64,000 nt of DNA from Rikenellaceae bacterium (GTDB lineage: Bacteria > Bacteroidota > Bacteroidia > Bacteroidales > Rikenellaceae), in the NCBI GenBank assembly GCA_020860245.1, contig JAJBUQ010000009.1, positions 1 to 64,000 of the forward strand, read 5' to 3'. Of this stretch, positions 24,511 to 34,310 are shown piece after piece; position 1 is the first letter of the stretch, and the number at the start of each line of letters is the position of its first letter. The translations under genes and the position numbers were made by a program. A model generated the notes under the pieces. It had not been told where the DNA came from, did not search any database, and saw nothing but the letters and a program-made list of their open reading frames with translations.

Positions 24511-25026
24511 ATGGCTACTGAACTTAAAAATTTATCGGTTTTCGATGGAGAGATTCCGTCGGCGAACGATATGAAAATAGGTATTGTCGTTGCCGAATGG
24601 AATTGGCAGATTACAGGAGCTTTGGTTAAAGGCGCTGTCGACACATTGAAAAAACACGGTTGTAGCGAATCCAATATAGTGGTGAAAAAAGTTCCCGGAA
24701 CATTCGAACTTACGCTCGGAGCGCAGTTCTTTGCAGAGTATACCGATGTAGATGCCATAATCGCTATCGGATGCGTAATACAAGGGGATACCAGACACTT
24801 CGATTTCATTTGCGACAGCGTAACTCAGGGAATTACCGAATTAAATCTTAAATGCAATATGCCTGTAATATTCGGCGTCCTGACTACGAACGATCTTCAA
24901 CAAGCTTTAGACAGGGCAGGCGGTAAACACGGGAACAAAGGAGACGAAGCGGCTGTTACCTCAATAAAAATGGTTGCGTTGCAAAAGGAAATGAGCGGAG
25001 AAACCGATCTTTCATTTTATGAATAA
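24511..25026 (+). CDS. ribH: 6,7-dimethyl-8-ribityllumazine synthase
   Basis: The protein has 171 residues from ATG 24511; an upstream in-frame ATG at 24469 lies inside the terminator and is rejected. It joins the ribityl pyrimidine and butanone phosphate in riboflavin synthesis, forming icosahedral shells. Motifs: [31 protein letters not shown] and [20 protein letters not shown] with the catalytic His. The stop overlaps the ComF gene start (TAATG). Confidence 0.95.
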   Translation: MATELKNLSVFDGEIPSANDMKIGIVVAEWNWQITGALVKGAVDTLKKHGCSESNIVVKKVPGTFELTLGAQFFAEYTDVDAIIAIGCVIQGDTRHFDFICDSVTQGITELNLKCNMPVIFGVLTTNDLQQALDRAGGKHGNKGDEAAVTSIKMVALQKEMSGETDLSFYE

Positions 25027-25760
25027 TGTCCCTAATATCGACATTATTAAAAAACTGTTATAAATCCGTCCGACATTTGTTTTTTCCTGAAATATGTGCG
25101 GTATGCGATAGCAATCTGAACGATAGAGAAGATTTTATATGTACGTCGTGCAGATGGGAAATGCCTCTGACGGGTTATTCCAAGATTAAAGATAATCCGG
25201 TATTTATCCGGATGAATGGTATTGCCGGAGTAGAGAATGCTTCGGCAATGTTTTACTATAATAAAGGGAGTGGCTACGACGGTCTGATCCATAAATTTAA
25301 ATATGGAGGATATTCGAGAATAGCTTATAAACTGGGCAGATGGTTCGGACAAGAGTTGAAAGAATCATCCTTATATCAAGATGTGGATATGGTGATTCCA
25401 GTTCCCCTGCATCCGCTTAAAATCCTTAAGCGCGGATACAACCAGTCCGAGTATGTATCCAGAGGAATATCGAAGGAGTTAAGGGTAAAAGTGAAGACAG
25501 GAAATCTTCTCCGTGTCAAGTACAACCGCAGTCAAACTACATACACCGAAAAAGAACGATGGAATAATGTGGAGGGTATTTTTTATCTTCTCCGTCCTTC
25601 TATTTTCGAAAATAAACACATATTGCTTGTGGACGACGTCCTGACTACTGGAGCGACTCTGGAGGCATGTGTGAAAACTATCAAAAGTAAAGTTGAGAAT
25701 TGCCGGATAAGTATTGCCGTACTTGCTGCAACTTCTTATGATACGTTCGGTAAAGATTAA
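25026..25760 (+). CDS. ComF family phosphoribosyltransferase-like protein
   Basis: The protein has 244 residues: an N-terminal Cys4 zinc site (CAVCDSNL...CTSCRW, about 18-40), then a type I PRTase fold with VIPVPLHPLKILKRGYNQSE and the PRPP loop LLVDDVLTTGATLEAC near the end. ComF proteins act in uptake or processing of single-stranded DNA during competence, though many genomes carry it without known competence. Translationally coupled to ribH by a one-base overlap. Confidence 0.88.
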   Translation: MSLISTLLKNCYKSVRHLFFPEICAVCDSNLNDREDFICTSCRWEMPLTGYSKIKDNPVFIRMNGIAGVENASAMFYYNKGSGYDGLIHKFKYGGYSRIAYKLGRWFGQELKESSLYQDVDMVIPVPLHPLKILKRGYNQSEYVSRGISKELRVKVKTGNLLRVKYNRSQTTYTEKERWNNVEGIFYLLRPSIFENKHILLVDDVLTTGATLEACVKTIKSKVENCRISIAVLAATSYDTFGKD

Positions 25761-25761
25761 T

Positions 25762-25798
25762 TGTCAGTAAAGTCGAGGGTGTTCCTGTCAAAATGTCA
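25762..25798 (+). promoter_or_regulatory. Three TGTCA boxes upstream of the htpG promoter
   Basis: TGTCA occurs at 25762, 25786 and 25794; the first and third are within identical ten-base TGTCAGTAAA units. They lie 14-50 bases above the sigma-54-like element, where an activator could bind. Function inferred. Confidence 0.35.
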
Positions 25799-25811
25799 GT
25801 AAAAAATCCGC

Positions 25812-25826
25812 TGGCATGTTACTTGT
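25812..25826 (+). promoter_or_regulatory. Sigma-54-like -24/-12 promoter of htpG
   Basis: TGGCATGTTACTTGT matches TGGCAC-N5-TTGC with the required ten bases between GG and the -12 GT (GC in the consensus). The ATG of htpG follows 39 bases after the -12 element. No TAnnTTTG box was seen here. Confidence 0.45.
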
Positions 25827-25864
25827 GAAGTATATTGTACACGAATAAATAAAACTCAAACAAT

Positions 25865-27925
25865 ATGCAAAATGGTAAAATAGGGGTAACTACGGAGAAT
25901 ATTTTCCCCATTATTAAAAAATTTCTTTATTCGGATCATGAAATCTTTTTGAGGGAGTTAGTTTCCAATGCAGTAGATGCCACTCAAAAGATAAAAACTC
26001 TCGCTTCGATGGGGGAATTTAAGGGTGAACTCGGAGATTTGACTATTCATGTCTCGCTGGACGAAGAGAAACGGATATTAAAAATATCTGACAGAGGAGT
26101 GGGGATGACATCGGAAGAGGTCGACAAATATATAAACCAGATAGCGTTCTCGAGCGCAGAAGAATTTATGCAGAAATACCAGAACCAGACTGGAATAATC
26201 GGACACTTCGGACTCGGATTCTATTCTGCGTTTATGGTTGCGGACAAAGTGGAGGTGATAACCAAATCTTATAAGGAAGGCTCGAAAACGGTAAAATGGA
26301 CTTGTGAGGGTACTCCGGAGTATACATTAGAGGAGATTACAGAGGAACGTGACCGCGGGACGGATATTATCCTTTATATATCGGAAGAAAATAAAGAATT
26401 CGCGGAGAAACAGAAAATCCGCTACCTCTTGGAAAAATATTGTAGGTTCCTGCCGGTTCCGATAGCATTCGGAAAGGAACAGGAATGGAAGGACGGTAAA
26501 TATGTGGATACGGACAAAGACCTCATAATTAACGATACCGCACCTATATGGACAAAAAAACCGTCGGAGATATCCGATAAGGAATATGACGAATTTTACC
26601 ATAAATTATATCCTGTCGGAGAAGAACCGCTGTTCCATATACATCTTAATATAGATTATCCGTTCAATCTGACCGGAGTATTGTATTTCCCTAAAATCAG
26701 GAATAATTTCGAAATTCAGAAGAATAAAATACAACTCTATTCGAATCAAGTATTCGTAACCGATTCGGTGGAGGGCATCGTGCCGGAATTCCTTACCCTA
26801 CTTCATGGGGTTATCGATTCTCCAGATATTCCGCTGAATGTATCGAGGAGCTACCTTCAAAGCGATTCCAATGTAAAGAAAATTTCTAATTATATAACGA
26901 GAAAGGTTGCCGATAGGCTTCAGGAGATATTTACCAATAACAGAGAGGAATTCGAAAAAAAATGGGACGATCTCAAAATATTTATCCAGTACGGTATAAT
27001 AACGGACGAAAAATTTGCCGATAAAGCGAAAGATTTTGTTTTGCTTAAGAATACCGATGGGAAATATTTTACCCTCTCGGAATACGAAGAACTAGTTAAG
27101 AGCAATCAAACCGATAAAGACAATAATATAGTATATGTCTACACGAACGACGTCGAAGGGCAGCACGGTTTTATAGAGGGTGCTAAATCCAAAGGATATG
27201 ATGTTCTTGTTATGGACGGTCAGCTCGACAACCATTTTATAGGTTGGTATGAAAATAAAAATCAAAATCACAGATTCGTGAGAGTGGATTCCGAAGTTGC
27301 GGATAAACTCATAGATAAAGCGGAATCCAAACCTCTGTCGCTTACATCGATGCAGCAGGATGTTCTGCGTCCGGTGTTCGAGTCGCAGCTTCCCTCTACG
27401 GATAAGGTGAATTATCTGGTTAGCTTCGAGAGTATGGACGAGAATCAGCAGCCTGTCGTTATCACGAGAAACGAATTTATGAGGCGTATGAAAGATATGT
27501 CCGAGATGGGTGGGGGTATGTATTCCTTCTACGGTCAAATGCCGGACAGTTTTAATGTCGTGGTAAACGGAAATCATCCCCTTGTGATAGATACATTGGG
27601 TGAAATACAGTCTCAACTCGGTGAAGAGCTTGGTAAGCTTAATAAAAAGATAGATAAGATATCTACTGAAAAACGCAACATAGATGAAAAATTAAAAGAT
27701 ACCAAGGAGCAGGATATATCGGAAGACGATAAAAACCACAGGGATGAGCTGGATAAAAAACTCGCAAAATATACCGACGAGAGAACTAATATTCTTAAAG
27801 AGGCTGGTCGGAATAACCGACTCGTTAAACAGCTTGTCGATCTTGCGTTACTGTCTAACGGTATGTTGAAGGGAGAAGAGCTTACTAAATTTATTCGTCG
27901 GAGCGTAGAGCTTATAGGAAAATAA
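25865..27925 (+). CDS. htpG: Chaperone HtpG (Hsp90)
   Basis: The 686-residue Hsp90 has an N-terminal GHKL ATPase domain (ELVSNAVDATQKIKTL, DRGVGMTSEEVDKY, GHFGLGFYSAFMVADKVEVI), a middle domain (PLFHIHLNIDYPFNLTGVLY, PLNVSRSYLQSD) and a C-terminal dimerisation domain with a charged coiled-coil-like stretch near 580-640. The longer body compared with E. coli HtpG fits the Bacteroidetes form. It is a single gene between its own sigma-54-like promoter and a terminator, consistent with stress control. Confidence 0.97.
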   Translation: MQNGKIGVTTENIFPIIKKFLYSDHEIFLRELVSNAVDATQKIKTLASMGEFKGELGDLTIHVSLDEEKRILKISDRGVGMTSEEVDKYINQIAFSSAEEFMQKYQNQTGIIGHFGLGFYSAFMVADKVEVITKSYKEGSKTVKWTCEGTPEYTLEEITEERDRGTDIILYISEENKEFAEKQKIRYLLEKYCRFLPVPIAFGKEQEWKDGKYVDTDKDLIINDTAPIWTKKPSEISDKEYDEFYHKLYPVGEEPLFHIHLNIDYPFNLTGVLYFPKIRNNFEIQKNKIQLYSNQVFVTDSVEGIVPEFLTLLHGVIDSPDIPLNVSRSYLQSDSNVKKISNYITRKVADRLQEIFTNNREEFEKKWDDLKIFIQYGIITDEKFADKAKDFVLLKNTDGKYFTLSEYEELVKSNQTDKDNNIVYVYTNDVEGQHGFIEGAKSKGYDVLVMDGQLDNHFIGWYENKNQNHRFVRVDSEVADKLIDKAESKPLSLTSMQQDVLRPVFESQLPSTDKVNYLVSFESMDENQQPVVITRNEFMRRMKDMSEMGGGMYSFYGQMPDSFNVVVNGNHPLVIDTLGEIQSQLGEELGKLNKKIDKISTEKRNIDEKLKDTKEQDISEDDKNHRDELDKKLAKYTDERTNILKEAGRNNRLVKQLVDLALLSNGMLKGEELTKFIRRSVELIGK

Positions 27926-27946
27926 AAAATCCATCGCTATTAATAT

Positions 27947-27976
27947 GAACCGGTTTTAAAAGACCGGTTCTTTTTG
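27947..27976 (+). terminator. Terminator of htpG
   Basis: Arms GAACCGGT (27947-27954) and ACCGGTTC (27963-27970) are followed by TTTTTG. Confidence 0.9.
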
Positions 27977-28051
27977 TTTGCCGGAATGGAGGTGTCTCGT
28001 ATTTTAATCGAGAATTAATATTTTCTCGTGACTTGAAATTTCAAAGTTGTT

Positions 28052-28059
28052 TATCTTTG
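28052..28059 (+). promoter_or_regulatory. TAnnTTTG promoter box of the rhamnogalacturonan cluster
   Basis: TATCTTTG, 23 bases before the ATG at 28083. It rules out an upstream in-frame start at 28047 and heads a three-gene unit. Confidence 0.65.
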
Positions 28060-28082
28060 ACAAAAGGTCTATAATTGTTAAT

Positions 28083-30827
28083 ATGAAAATAATTAACCAT
28101 GGAACCGGGTGGAAAAGGTATTTGTTATTTTGGTCCGTACTGTTTACTTCGATAATATCCCTACTATCATGCAGCTTGCGTGACGAAGAAAAAGCACGTG
28201 TCTATGTAATAGGCGATAATACCGTGATGCCGGATAACCGTAGGAATCGGCAGCCTATCGTAACTCAGGAGAGTGAAGCGCCGGTGGAGAATGCGGTTGG
28301 TTGGGGACGCTATCTTACGATAAGTATCGATTATGAAAAATACGATTACCGTATACTCGGTGGACGTTATAGTTCCCGGTCGATAATCGGTAGCAGGCAA
28401 TGGCAGGACATTTTAAACTCCATCAATAAAGGAGACATAGTTATAATCGGTTTTGGAAATTTTGAAAATTCCCCCCCTAATCCAAGCCGTGATAATCGAG
28501 CGGCAGGGGTTCTTCCCGGTACTAACGGACAGACAGAGACCGTGGGCAATGAAATAACGGAGCTGCAGGATACGGTACACACTTATGGATGGTATCTGGA
28601 GAATATCATTAAGGAAGTAAGGGCACGGAAGGCTGTTCCTGTGATTTTATCTTCTATTCCCGATCCGACTCTCGATAACGAGTATAAAAGAGATCTATCT
28701 TTGTGGGCCAGACAGACTGCTGAAAAAAATAAGGTTCAGTTTATCGATCTCTACGGACAACTATCGGATATTTATAAAAAACTTGATAAAGAAAGAGTTG
28801 CTGAATTTTATACCGGCAACAGCCTGACGAACGACGGAGCATATCTTGTTGCAGAGGTGGTGTACCGAAATTTAAGGAGTATAAGAAATTTCAAAAAATA
28901 TTTTGTAAAAAAATTCCCTGCTAAAGAAAATATTGCCGAGTTCGAAAGAAGCAGGAGCATGCGTCCTACGGTTACTCCGAAGCTGCAGCAGAATAAGGAT
29001 CATATCAAAGATCCGTACCAGAAAGAAGGAAACCTTCCTCCCAGACAAATGGAGAAGCTCGGAAGAGGTCTGGTAGCATTTAAACAAGACGATGGAAGCG
29101 TTTTTATAAGTTGGAGAATGATTGGGACCGATCCCGAATCAGTGGCGTTTAACTTATATCGTAAAACCGGGGCTAATGTAGTGAGAGTTAATGAAAATCC
29201 CATAGCAGACGTTACGTGGTTTATCGATTCCCTTGCCGACGAGTCGAAAAATAACGAATGGTTCGTTAAAACAGTTATTAACGGCGTCGAAACGGAATCT
29301 TCCAAATCATTCTCTATTGCATCAAGGGCTCCGGCGAAAAATTATATATCCATACCACTTAAAACTATCGAAGGTTATAGACCTAACGATGCTTCTGTTG
29401 CCGATTTGGACGGAGACGGTGAGTACGAGATTATCGTGAAATGGGAGGCGAGACAGTATGATAATGCACGTCCGGGATTAGCTGAAGGGACTACAAAAAT
29501 AGATGCTTACAAACTCGACGGTACGTTTTTGTGGCGCATCGACCTCGGTCCGAATATACGTGAAGGGGCTCATTATACCCATTTTATGGTTTATGATTTT
29601 GACGGCGACGGCAAAGCCGAGTTGATATGTAAGACAGCCGAAGGTACGGTCGATGGACTGGGAAATGTTATTACCGATGAATCGGGACGAGTGAATCTAT
29701 ATGCGGATACTGTAAGCGGATATATTCTCGATGGTCCTGAGTATTTTTCGGTATTCGACGGAATGACCGGTAAAGAATTGGCTCGTGAAAATTATATCGA
29801 GAGAGGCCCCAGAGAAGATTGGCCCAAAACATGGGGAGATTCCTATGGGAACAGGATGGATAGGTTTCTTGCAGGGGTCGGATACTTCGACGGACAACGT
29901 CCGAGCGTGATTTTATGCCGGGGATATTATGGAAGGGCGGTAATCGAAGCATGGAACTGGAGAGAAGGAGAACTTACCCGATTATGGCGCTTCGACTCTG
30001 ACGACGGAACCGAAGGCAATACTGCTTACCGCGGACAGGGCAATCATAGTTTAAGCGTTGCAGATGTTGATGGAGATGGGAAAGATGAAATTATTTACGG
30101 TGCCGCAGCTATCGATCATGACGGCAAAGGTTTGTATACTACCGGATTGGGTCACGGGGATGCGCTTCATGTTGCAGATCATGATCCGGATAGACCCGGA
30201 CTTGAAGTCTTCCAGCCTCATGAATCTCACCCTAACAGCCATGGCTTAGAGTACCGTGATGCAAGGACCGGAGTTAGTTTGTGGGGAGTCTATACCGATT
30301 ATGACGTAGGGCGTGCTATTGCCGTGGATATCGATCCTCGTCACAGAGGCAGTGAGATGTGGGGCGTCCGCACTGCTTTGTATAACGTAAAAGGAGAGAA
30401 GATATCCGATCAGGCTCCGGTGTCGATGAACTTCGCGATATGGTGGGACGGAGACCTTTTAAGGGAATTGCTCGACAAGAATTACATAAGCAAATGGGAC
30501 TGGGAGAACTCCAAGCTTGACGTAATATTTGTGGCGGAAGGATGTCGTGCCAACAACGGATCGAAGGCCACTCCGGCAATATCGGCCGATATATTCGGAG
30601 ACTGGCGTGAAGAGGTGATTTTTCCGACTGAGGATAATACCGAGTTGAGGATATTCTCCACAACCATTCCTACCGAATACAGATTTTATACTTTTATGCA
30701 TGATTATGTATACAGGCTTGGAGTTGCAGCGCAGAATACCGGTTACAACCAACCTCCACACGTAAGTTTCTTCCTTGGAGACGGAGTAGAGGCACAGCCT
30801 AAGGCAAATATTTATTACCCTAATTAA
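28083..30827 (+). CDS. Rhamnogalacturonan lyase (PL11) fused to a degenerate SGNH domain
   Basis: This is a 914-residue lipoprotein (Cys30, LLSC lipobox) with start at 28083 behind the promoter box. Residues about 40-275 have the fold signature of a CE12 rhamnogalacturonan acetylesterase but the catalytic blocks are changed: GDST is GDNT (44-47), FGHND is FGNFE, and the final DxTH is NSLT. Residues about 315-914 are a complete PL11 lyase: RGLVAFKQDDGSVFISWRMI, VADLDGDGEYEIIVKWEA, GAHYTHFMVYDFDGDGKAEL, GQGNHSLSVADVDGDGKDEI, GLGHGDALHV, with several DxDGDG calcium loops. It should cleave the rhamnose-galacturonate backbone of pectin at the cell surface. The esterase part is probably inactive and may bind substrate. 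Confidence 0.92.
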   Translation: MKIINHGTGWKRYLLFWSVLFTSIISLLSCSLRDEEKARVYVIGDNTVMPDNRRNRQPIVTQESEAPVENAVGWGRYLTISIDYEKYDYRILGGRYSSRSIIGSRQWQDILNSINKGDIVIIGFGNFENSPPNPSRDNRAAGVLPGTNGQTETVGNEITELQDTVHTYGWYLENIIKEVRARKAVPVILSSIPDPTLDNEYKRDLSLWARQTAEKNKVQFIDLYGQLSDIYKKLDKERVAEFYTGNSLTNDGAYLVAEVVYRNLRSIRNFKKYFVKKFPAKENIAEFERSRSMRPTVTPKLQQNKDHIKDPYQKEGNLPPRQMEKLGRGLVAFKQDDGSVFISWRMIGTDPESVAFNLYRKTGANVVRVNENPIADVTWFIDSLADESKNNEWFVKTVINGVETESSKSFSIASRAPAKNYISIPLKTIEGYRPNDASVADLDGDGEYEIIVKWEARQYDNARPGLAEGTTKIDAYKLDGTFLWRIDLGPNIREGAHYTHFMVYDFDGDGKAELICKTAEGTVDGLGNVITDESGRVNLYADTVSGYILDGPEYFSVFDGMTGKELARENYIERGPREDWPKTWGDSYGNRMDRFLAGVGYFDGQRPSVILCRGYYGRAVIEAWNWREGELTRLWRFDSDDGTEGNTAYRGQGNHSLSVADVDGDGKDEIIYGAAAIDHDGKGLYTTGLGHGDALHVADHDPDRPGLEVFQPHESHPNSHGLEYRDARTGVSLWGVYTDYDVGRAIAVDIDPRHRGSEMWGVRTALYNVKGEKISDQAPVSMNFAIWWDGDLLRELLDKNYISKWDWENSKLDVIFVAEGCRANNGSKATPAISADIFGDWREEVIFPTEDNTELRIFSTTIPTEYRFYTFMHDYVYRLGVAAQNTGYNQPPHVSFFLGDGVEAQPKANIYYPN

Positions 30828-30840
30828 AAACTATTTCAGT

Positions 30841-33180
30841 ATGTCATTCAATAGACTGCTTCGAGTTTTATCCATTTTAGCGATATTGTGTCTCTTTATT
30901 GAGACGAGTGCCGAAGCGCAAAGAGTGCGAAAATCCGCACGGATAGACAAAAATTGGAAGTTTCATTCCGGAGATGTAGAAAGCGGATATGAAGTAGATC
31001 TTAACGATAAAAACTGGCGTGTACTGAACGTTCCTCACGATTGGAGCATAGAAGGAGAGTTCGACCGGAATAATTCAACAGGAAGAGGCGGAGGATATCT
31101 TCCGGCAGGCGTGGGATGGTATAGAAAATCTATTATTATACCCAAATCCAACAGGAATAAAAGAGTTTTCATTGAGTTCGAGGGTATTATGGCAAACAGT
31201 GATGTATGGATTAATGGACATCATCTCGGTCATCGCCCTTACGGATATGTCGGTATTACATACGATCTTACGGATTATCTCACTTATGGACCGGACGAAC
31301 CTAATATCATAGCTGTCAGGGTGGATAATTCCCTGCAGCCCGCTTCGAGATGGTATACCGGAGCAGGTATATACAGACATGTAAAACTCATAACTGTCAG
31401 CCGTACCTATCTGGACCATTGGGGAGTATTTGTAACCACACCTGAAATTATTGAAAATCAGGCGACTGTGTCCGTTCAGTCCGAGATCGTGAACACGAGG
31501 AACTTCCCTGTTACATTCCAGGTTAAAACAACTCTTACAGCTCCTGACGGTGAATCATTTACTTCGGTTAATGCGGAAATAACCGTCGGTTCCAACAGCA
31601 CGGCGATAGCAGAGAACATAATTACAGTGAACGATCCGTTGCTTTGGGATATAGACGATCCGAATTTATATACAGCCGTCACTCAGCTTACTTTAGGTTC
31701 GCGGGTTGTCGATGACCAGTCCAATACCTTCGGTATCCGTGATTATTATTTCGAACCGGAGACGGGATTCTGGCTTAACGGTAAAAATATCAAACTATTG
31801 GGCGTCTGTATGCACCATGACGGAGGCGCCGTAGGCGCTGCGGTCCCGGCTTCCGTATGGGAACGCAGACTGAACAAACTTAAAGAGATAGGGTGTAATG
31901 CGATCAGGGTAGGGCACAGCCCTATGGATCCGGTATTTTTTCATGTATGCGACCGTATGGGATTCTTGGTAATGAATGAAACCTTCGACACTTGGACCGC
32001 TGCGAAAAATCACGCTCCCTACGGATATAATCTCTATTTTAACGATTGGTGGGAAGTCGATACGAGAGATATTATTAAGCGCGACAGGAATCATCCCAGC
32101 ATCGTTATATACAGCGTAGGTAATGAAATAAGGGATAACCTCGACAGTGAGGCAGGACAACAGCGCTTCATCGATCAACGTGATGCTGTCAAATCTGTCG
32201 ATCCTACGAGGCCGGTAACTCTTGCGCTCTTCCGCCCAAATCAAATGAATGTTTACACTAATGGATTTGCCGAATTGATGGATATCGTAGGGCAAAATTA
32301 CAGGGTCGACGAACTTATTGCTGCATGGAAGGACCAACCGGAAAGGAAGGTTATCGGAACGGAGAATTCGTCCGACCGTGAAACGTGGTTGGCGCTAAGG
32401 GACAATCCGTTTATGTCAGGACAATATATCTGGACAGGCTTCGATTACTTCGGAGAAGCGGACTGGCCTGCTGTTGCAAGCAGTCATGGACTGTTCGACC
32501 GTAACGGAGGTTGGAAGCCGTTGTCATGGCAGCGTCAGAGCTGGTGGACCGATACGCCCATGGTAAGAATCGTAAGGCGGGAAGGTAATGACGGTACAGG
32601 TGGTTTAACCGCGGACTGGACACCTGCCGATATGGATGGCTACGATCAGGCACACGTAGTCGTATACAGTAATTGCGAAGAGGTAGAATTATTCCTTAAC
32701 GGCGAGTCGCTGGGTATCGTTGAGGTAAACGACGATGCTTCTCCATGTGAATGGGTATGTGACTTTGGACCTGGTGAAATAAAAGCTATCGGACGAATAG
32801 AAGGACGTGAAGTTGCCGAACACAGCTATATTACTGCCGGTGAGGCGAGTAAGGTATCTTTGAATGCGGAAAAATCGGAAATAAAAAATAGCTGGGACGA
32901 TGTCGTTTATATTACTGCAACAATTGAGGACGACAACGGCGTACGGTGCCCCAACGGTTCGGAGAAGGTGAAATTTTCTATTTCCGGTCCGGGAGAGATC
33001 GTTGCGGTAGATAACTCGAATGTACGGAATCACGAAAAATTCAAAGGCAGTGAAATAACGACTTTTAAAGGAGAAGCCATTGCTATCATCCGTGCCACAG
33101 GAGTAGGTGAGATTAAATTTACCGCCTCCTCTGCCGGACTGACAGGGGCTTCAGTGATAATTGATGCAATCGAAAATTAA
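30841..33180 (+). CDS. Beta-galactosidase, glycoside hydrolase family 2
   Basis: The protein has 779 residues with a Sec signal (cleavage after AEAQ near residue 27). GH2 sugar-binding domain (VPHDWSIEGEF, VGWYRKSIIIP, IMANSDVWINGHHLGHRPYG), immunoglobulin-like domain, then the TIM barrel with acid/base Glu in YSVGNEI and nucleophile Glu in IGTENSS. A DUF4982 segment (HVVVYSNCEEVELFLNGESL) and a C-terminal Ig-like domain follow. It would remove beta-galactose side chains from pectin in the periplasm or at the surface. It starts 13 bases after the PL11 gene. Confidence 0.93.
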   Translation: MSFNRLLRVLSILAILCLFIETSAEAQRVRKSARIDKNWKFHSGDVESGYEVDLNDKNWRVLNVPHDWSIEGEFDRNNSTGRGGGYLPAGVGWYRKSIIIPKSNRNKRVFIEFEGIMANSDVWINGHHLGHRPYGYVGITYDLTDYLTYGPDEPNIIAVRVDNSLQPASRWYTGAGIYRHVKLITVSRTYLDHWGVFVTTPEIIENQATVSVQSEIVNTRNFPVTFQVKTTLTAPDGESFTSVNAEITVGSNSTAIAENIITVNDPLLWDIDDPNLYTAVTQLTLGSRVVDDQSNTFGIRDYYFEPETGFWLNGKNIKLLGVCMHHDGGAVGAAVPASVWERRLNKLKEIGCNAIRVGHSPMDPVFFHVCDRMGFLVMNETFDTWTAAKNHAPYGYNLYFNDWWEVDTRDIIKRDRNHPSIVIYSVGNEIRDNLDSEAGQQRFIDQRDAVKSVDPTRPVTLALFRPNQMNVYTNGFAELMDIVGQNYRVDELIAAWKDQPERKVIGTENSSDRETWLALRDNPFMSGQYIWTGFDYFGEADWPAVASSHGLFDRNGGWKPLSWQRQSWWTDTPMVRIVRREGNDGTGGLTADWTPADMDGYDQAHVVVYSNCEEVELFLNGESLGIVEVNDDASPCEWVCDFGPGEIKAIGRIEGREVAEHSYITAGEASKVSLNAEKSEIKNSWDDVVYITATIEDDNGVRCPNGSEKVKFSISGPGEIVAVDNSNVRNHEKFKGSEITTFKGEAIAIIRATGVGEIKFTASSAGLTGASVIIDAIEN

Positions 33181-33187
33181 ATGAAAT

Positions 33188-34276
33188 ATGAACATACTAA
33201 AACCGCTCATTATAAGTGTCTTAATGACGCTCCTCCTACTTCCTGTAAAGGCACAGCTCGATGCACCGTATTTTAAAATATTTCAGTTTCCTTCCGACCA
33301 AATTCCTCGTATCGACGGTAATTTCGACGATTGGGACATCGTACCGGATTCATATATTATAGGTACCGAGGAACTTTGGGACGATTCCGGTAAACATGAA
33401 GGATTGAACCGCGAATCTATTGACGTGAAAGTCAAGGTAGGTTGGGTCAAAGGGCTTAACCGCCTCTATTTTATGTATGAGGCCTATGACGATTATTGGG
33501 ATTTTACCCATCCGGGGCTGCATAACGATATATTTGAAATTGTTGTGGACGGAGATATGTCCGGAGGTCCGTTCATAGACAGATTTCATCCTAACAGGGA
33601 GAATATGGATATATGGGACGCTTACTTCTCATATCATGGCGTGCATGCGCAGAATTATCATATTTTTACTCCACCGGCAGAAGGCAAAGACTGGGCTCTT
33701 GCATGGGGAAGCCAACCGTGGATCAAAGAACTGCCTTATGCCAATGCAGCCTACGACTATGACTTTAAACCCGGCGAATCAGGCGTACTTAGGTTGGAAT
33801 TCTGGATTACTCCGTTCGATTATGCAGGCAACGATCCGTCAAGATCCGTGGAGTCCGAGTTGTACGAGAATAAAAATATAGGTCTATGCTGGGCGGTTAT
33901 CGATTACGATGATGTGGACAGCGACGGTAAAAATAACGGATTCTGGAATTTGTCGAAGCATCACACTATGTATGGTAATGCGTCGGAGTTAAGAACCTTC
34001 AAACTCATGCCCCTGGAACCTGAATTCAGGAAACCGATCGATGCTCAATGGGAATTTCAAATTATCGATATGGACCGCAGACTGGTGGCTTTTAAAGATC
34101 TCTCTCATGGCGAAATTACTTCATGGAAGTGGGATTTTGGGGATGGGAACATATCCGAAGAACAACACCCAGTACATCGATACGAAGAAGCCGGACAGTA
34201 TATCGTAATTCTGGATATAGAAGGTCCTGCAGGTAAATCCCGAAGTATAAGGGTATGGGATGTAGCAGTTAAATAG
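33188..34276 (+). CDS. Secreted CBM9-like and PKD domain protein
   Basis: The protein has 362 residues with a Sec signal (VKAQ, residue 22). Residues about 30-270 resemble family 9 carbohydrate-binding / DOMON-like beta-sandwiches (PRIDGNFDDWDIV, RLYFMYEAYDDYWDF, NDIFEIVVDGDMSG). Residues about 285-360 form a PKD domain (FKDLSHGEITSWKWDFGDGN, HRYEEAGQYIVILDI). No catalytic motif is visible, so it likely binds glycan or anchors enzymes. It starts seven bases after the beta-galactosidase and ends the cluster at a terminator. Confidence 0.8.
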   Translation: MNILKPLIISVLMTLLLLPVKAQLDAPYFKIFQFPSDQIPRIDGNFDDWDIVPDSYIIGTEELWDDSGKHEGLNRESIDVKVKVGWVKGLNRLYFMYEAYDDYWDFTHPGLHNDIFEIVVDGDMSGGPFIDRFHPNRENMDIWDAYFSYHGVHAQNYHIFTPPAEGKDWALAWGSQPWIKELPYANAAYDYDFKPGESGVLRLEFWITPFDYAGNDPSRSVESELYENKNIGLCWAVIDYDDVDSDGKNNGFWNLSKHHTMYGNASELRTFKLMPLEPEFRKPIDAQWEFQIIDMDRRLVAFKDLSHGEITSWKWDFGDGNISEEQHPVHRYEEAGQYIVILDIEGPAGKSRSIRVWDVAVK

Positions 34277-34284
34277 AAGCAAAG

Positions 34285-34310
34285 CCTCCCCAATTTGAGG
34301 AGGTTTTATT
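34285..34310. terminator. Hairpin between the PKD protein gene and a convergent gene
   Basis: CCTCC (34285-34289) pairs with GGAGG (34299-34303), followed by TTTTATTT. It serves the plus-strand pectin cluster; the minus-strand gene ends at 34306 inside it. Confidence 0.65.
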
